This document shows, in pieces, positions 42,257 to 44,480 of a stretch of 44,480 bases of DNA (position 1 is its first letter; each line of letters opens with the position of its first letter). This stretch comes from Verrucomicrobiaceae bacterium (GTDB lineage: Bacteria > Pseudomonadota > Gammaproteobacteria > Pseudomonadales > CAMLJR01). The translations under genes and the position numbers were made by a program. The stretch spans positions 1-44,480 of the forward strand of contig JAQGNY010000030.1 in assembly GCA_028293825.1 (NCBI GenBank), read 5' to 3'. The notes under the pieces were generated by a model, which saw only the letters and a program-made list of their open reading frames with translations, had not been told where the DNA came from and did not search any database.

Positions 42257-44407
42257 TTAGGGTTTTTGCAGGAAGGTAACAGCAGCGGTTGTAGCAGGTG
42301 CAGAAGCAATTGCGGACAACACAATTTCCGGGGTAAGAATTTGCGGCAGCACTATCGGCTCGCTGCCAATACCTTGCGGAAAATAAATATAAAGCGGCAC
42401 ACCGCTGCGCCCGAACTCGGCGAGCTTGGTGGAGATTTCGCGGTCCTGATTGGTCCAGTCACCCTTAAGATAAGTAACGCCGTGTTGACTGAATCCGTCG
42501 ATCACAGAGCGCTGACTCAACGCAACGCGATCGTTTACCAAACAACTGATACACCACGCAGCCGTGAAATTAATAAATATAGGCTTGCCCGATTCACGCA
42601 AACTTTTAAGACGCTGTGCTGAATAGCTCTCCCAGTTTTTATCGGCGCTACTAACACTTTCAGTCTGCAGTGTTGATGTATTCGCAACGCCGGAATAGCC
42701 ACCGCTAATGGCCAGCACAATGGCGACCAGCGCAATAGCCGCACCGAAGCGTTGCACGGCTGTTTTAGCTGCGCGCGTGTTCTGATAAATCCATGCGGAA
42801 AACGCTATTACCACCATTCCGCCCAGCGCAAACACAATCGCATTCGGCCCGGCCTGTTGCGCCAACACCCAAACCAACCACACCGCAGCGGCGTACATCG
42901 GAAAAGCCAATGCCTGCTTGAGCCACTCCATCCACTGCCCCGGTCGCGGCAAGCGCCGTTGCAAAGGCGGCCACAGCGTCAGCAATAGGTACGGCAGTGC
43001 CAACCCAAAACCTAAACTTAAAAACACCGTAATTAATTGCAGCGGTGGCTTCGCTAACGCGTACCCGATAGCCGCGCCCATAAAAGGCGCCGTGCACGGT
43101 GTCGCCACAATCGCTGCCAGAACACCGGTAAAAAAACTGCCGGCGTATCCAGATTTTTCGGCAAGCGCTGAACCCACTCCAGTAACCGATGTGCCGAACT
43201 CAAACACGCCGGATAAGCTCAACCCGACCGCAAACATCAAATAAGCAACGAGCAATACGAATACCGGCGACTGGTATTGAAAACCCCACCCGATTTGCGT
43301 GCCGCCCGCTTTTAAAACAATTAACAGCACAGCGAGGAATACAAAACTCGCCAACACGCCGCCGGTATACGACAGGCCATGTAAGCGATTTTGCGCGGGT
43401 GAATGATTGGAATGCTTGAGCAGCGATAGCGCTTTAATCGACAGTACCGGAAATACGCAGGGCATCAAATTTAAAACGATGCCGCCGAGCAGTGCGAACA
43501 ATGCCGCTGACAATAATTCAAAAGCTGATGCCGCGCTCGATAACTCCGCCGCAGTACCGGCAGTCGACGGTGCAGCGCCGACAATAAAACCAGTGCGAGT
43601 TTTTTGATCGCCGGTATTTTCCGAAATAACTAAAACACCAGACAAGGATTCGTTATCTGCTAATTTTTTTTCGCCTGCGGTTAATTCAACGATGACGTCG
43701 TCATTATCAATACGATGGGGCTGTTCGGCAGTGTGCTCCACCCTGCCCCATTCATTGGCGAAAAAAGTGATGTCTTCCGCGCGGGACAATTGTTTCTCGG
43801 CGCCACTAATGCGCAGCGTTAAATGATTGTCGCGGCGTTCGGTCCGAACCGGCCAGAGGCTGGGTTGTGGCAACTGCGCCAGCGCTCGCTCAATTGCAAC
43901 ATTGTGCGAATCGCTAGACGCGGCAGAGCTTGCAGCAGCGATCGGTAACGTCAGCGCAAGATCGACTTTTTGCGGAATGCAGATTTCTTCACACACCAGC
44001 CAATCGACTTGCGCGGCAATCGAAAAATTTTCACCTGGCTTAACCGTGGCCGGAATGTCCACCGACGTTAACAATGTCACTTCATCGGAGTAGCCGTAAT
44101 TAGTAATGGTGCCTAAATTAAATCGCGTTGGATTAGGCCACTGAATATTACTGGCTTTAGCGCCTGTCGGTAACTGCCAAGAAATTTTTGTCGGCAGCCC
44201 GGAGTCGCCCGGATTAATCCAGTATGTGTGCCAATGCGGAATAATTTTCTGTTGCACGCCAAGCCAGATTTTTTCACCCGGATGCACAGCGGTAACGGAA
44301 GATAATAATTGTGCGGAGACCTGCTCGGTAGCGGCTCGATCAGATGCCGCCCGAGCAGTCAGGCTAAAACATAACAAACTTAAACAAAGGATTGCCCAGT
44401 GTTTCAT
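42257..44407 (-). CDS. DsbD-family thiol:disulfide interchange protein
   Basis: A 716-residue inner membrane reductase that moves electrons from cytosolic thioredoxin to periplasmic thiol proteins. The signal peptide covers about residues 1-20. The N-terminal periplasmic domain (about 25-270) has the Cys pair in VCEEICIPQ and resembles the DsbD/ScsB alpha domain. About eight membrane helices follow, with Cys in LMPCVFPVLSIK and VATPCTAPFMG, the transmembrane relay pair. The C-terminal thioredoxin domain has WCISC (Cys619 and Cys622). The arrangement is closer to ScsB-type than to E. coli DsbD. It forms an operon with the redoxin. Reduction of apocytochrome thiols could be one use, given the many cytochromes nearby. 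Confidence 0.92.
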   Translation of the reverse strand: MKHWAILCLSLLCFSLTARAASDRAATEQVSAQLLSSVTAVHPGEKIWLGVQQKIIPHWHTYWINPGDSGLPTKISWQLPTGAKASNIQWPNPTRFNLGTITNYGYSDEVTLLTSVDIPATVKPGENFSIAAQVDWLVCEEICIPQKVDLALTLPIAAASSAASSDSHNVAIERALAQLPQPSLWPVRTERRDNHLTLRISGAEKQLSRAEDITFFANEWGRVEHTAEQPHRIDNDDVIVELTAGEKKLADNESLSGVLVISENTGDQKTRTGFIVGAAPSTAGTAAELSSAASAFELLSAALFALLGGIVLNLMPCVFPVLSIKALSLLKHSNHSPAQNRLHGLSYTGGVLASFVFLAVLLIVLKAGGTQIGWGFQYQSPVFVLLVAYLMFAVGLSLSGVFEFGTSVTGVGSALAEKSGYAGSFFTGVLAAIVATPCTAPFMGAAIGYALAKPPLQLITVFLSLGFGLALPYLLLTLWPPLQRRLPRPGQWMEWLKQALAFPMYAAAVWLVWVLAQQAGPNAIVFALGGMVVIAFSAWIYQNTRAAKTAVQRFGAAIALVAIVLAISGGYSGVANTSTLQTESVSSADKNWESYSAQRLKSLRESGKPIFINFTAAWCISCLVNDRVALSQRSVIDGFSQHGVTYLKGDWTNQDREISTKLAEFGRSGVPLYIYFPQGIGSEPIVLPQILTPEIVLSAIASAPATTAAVTFLQKP

Positions 44408-44432
44408 TACTTAATTTTTTTCTGTTATGCGT

Positions 44433-44453
44433 AGACCTCAATAATCGAGGTCT
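44433..44453. terminator. Hairpin at the right edge
   Basis: A perfect 7-bp stem (AGACCTC / GAGGTCT) with a 7-base loop lies just upstream of the DsbD-like gene. It could end a minus-strand gene lying beyond the window. The nearest T run on the minus strand is about 13 bases away, so this is weak. Confidence 0.35.
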
Positions 44454-44480
44454 CGCCATCGGATTAATTAGCTGCAGTAG

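Overview
This 44.5-kb window reads as chromosomal DNA of a Gram-negative gammaproteobacterium. The evidence is TonB-dependent receptors with a TonB-ExbB-ExbD operon, DsbD, TatA, an RND efflux operon, FadL and YeeE/YedE proteins, and an OmpP1-type outer membrane porin. Base composition is moderate. A Cellvibrionaceae-like host is my guess from gene content only. I saw no rRNA, tRNA, CRISPR array, transposase or phage gene.

Layout. 198-2380 (+): a FadL-type porin followed by a split YeeE/YedE sulfur transporter pair. 2659-3552 (+): an EAL protein with degraded catalytic residues, behind three 16-bp tandem repeats. 3647-3988 (-): a monohaem cytochrome c. 4269-4997 (+): a secreted lectin-like protein. 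5351-14174: three large TonB-dependent receptors of one subfamily, two in tandem (+) and one convergent (-). 14528-15646 (+): a DUF6607-type exported protein. 15734-25531 (-): a long run of exported proteins, namely an MBL-fold lipoprotein with an arylsulfotransferase, a CHRD protein, a cytochrome c'/peroxiredoxin/cytochrome c4 operon, and a DUF1501 plus DUF1549/DUF1553 pair. 25956-28382: cytochrome b561 and two c'-type cytochromes, divergently arranged. 28536-33214 (-): Tat-exported dienelactone hydrolase, TatA, an orphan sulfate-binding protein, and tonB-exbB-exbD. 33845-39910 (+): an RND permease, adaptor and outer membrane factor operon. 40033-44407 (-): GNAT acetyltransferase, a small membrane protein, a damaged signal peptidase I, and a redoxin-DsbD operon.

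How the genes fit together. Nearly every product is exported or membrane-bound. The window also holds parts of the machinery those products need: TonB-ExbBD for the receptors, TatA for two visible Tat substrates, DsbD for periplasmic thiol reduction, and signal peptidase. No recognisable transcription factor is present. Sulfur-linked functions recur (YeeE/YedE, sulfate-binding protein, arylsulfotransferase), as do haem proteins. A shared substrate is inference, not something the sequence proves.

The strongest second-look items are: (1) the signal peptidase gene, which has a one-base frameshift at an A6 run and Glu in place of the catalytic Lys; (2) the receptor subfamily, with an N-terminal coiled coil and a shared loop signature; (3) the EAL protein, which lacks the general-base Glu; and (4) the cytochrome c'/peroxiredoxin/cytochrome c4 operon.
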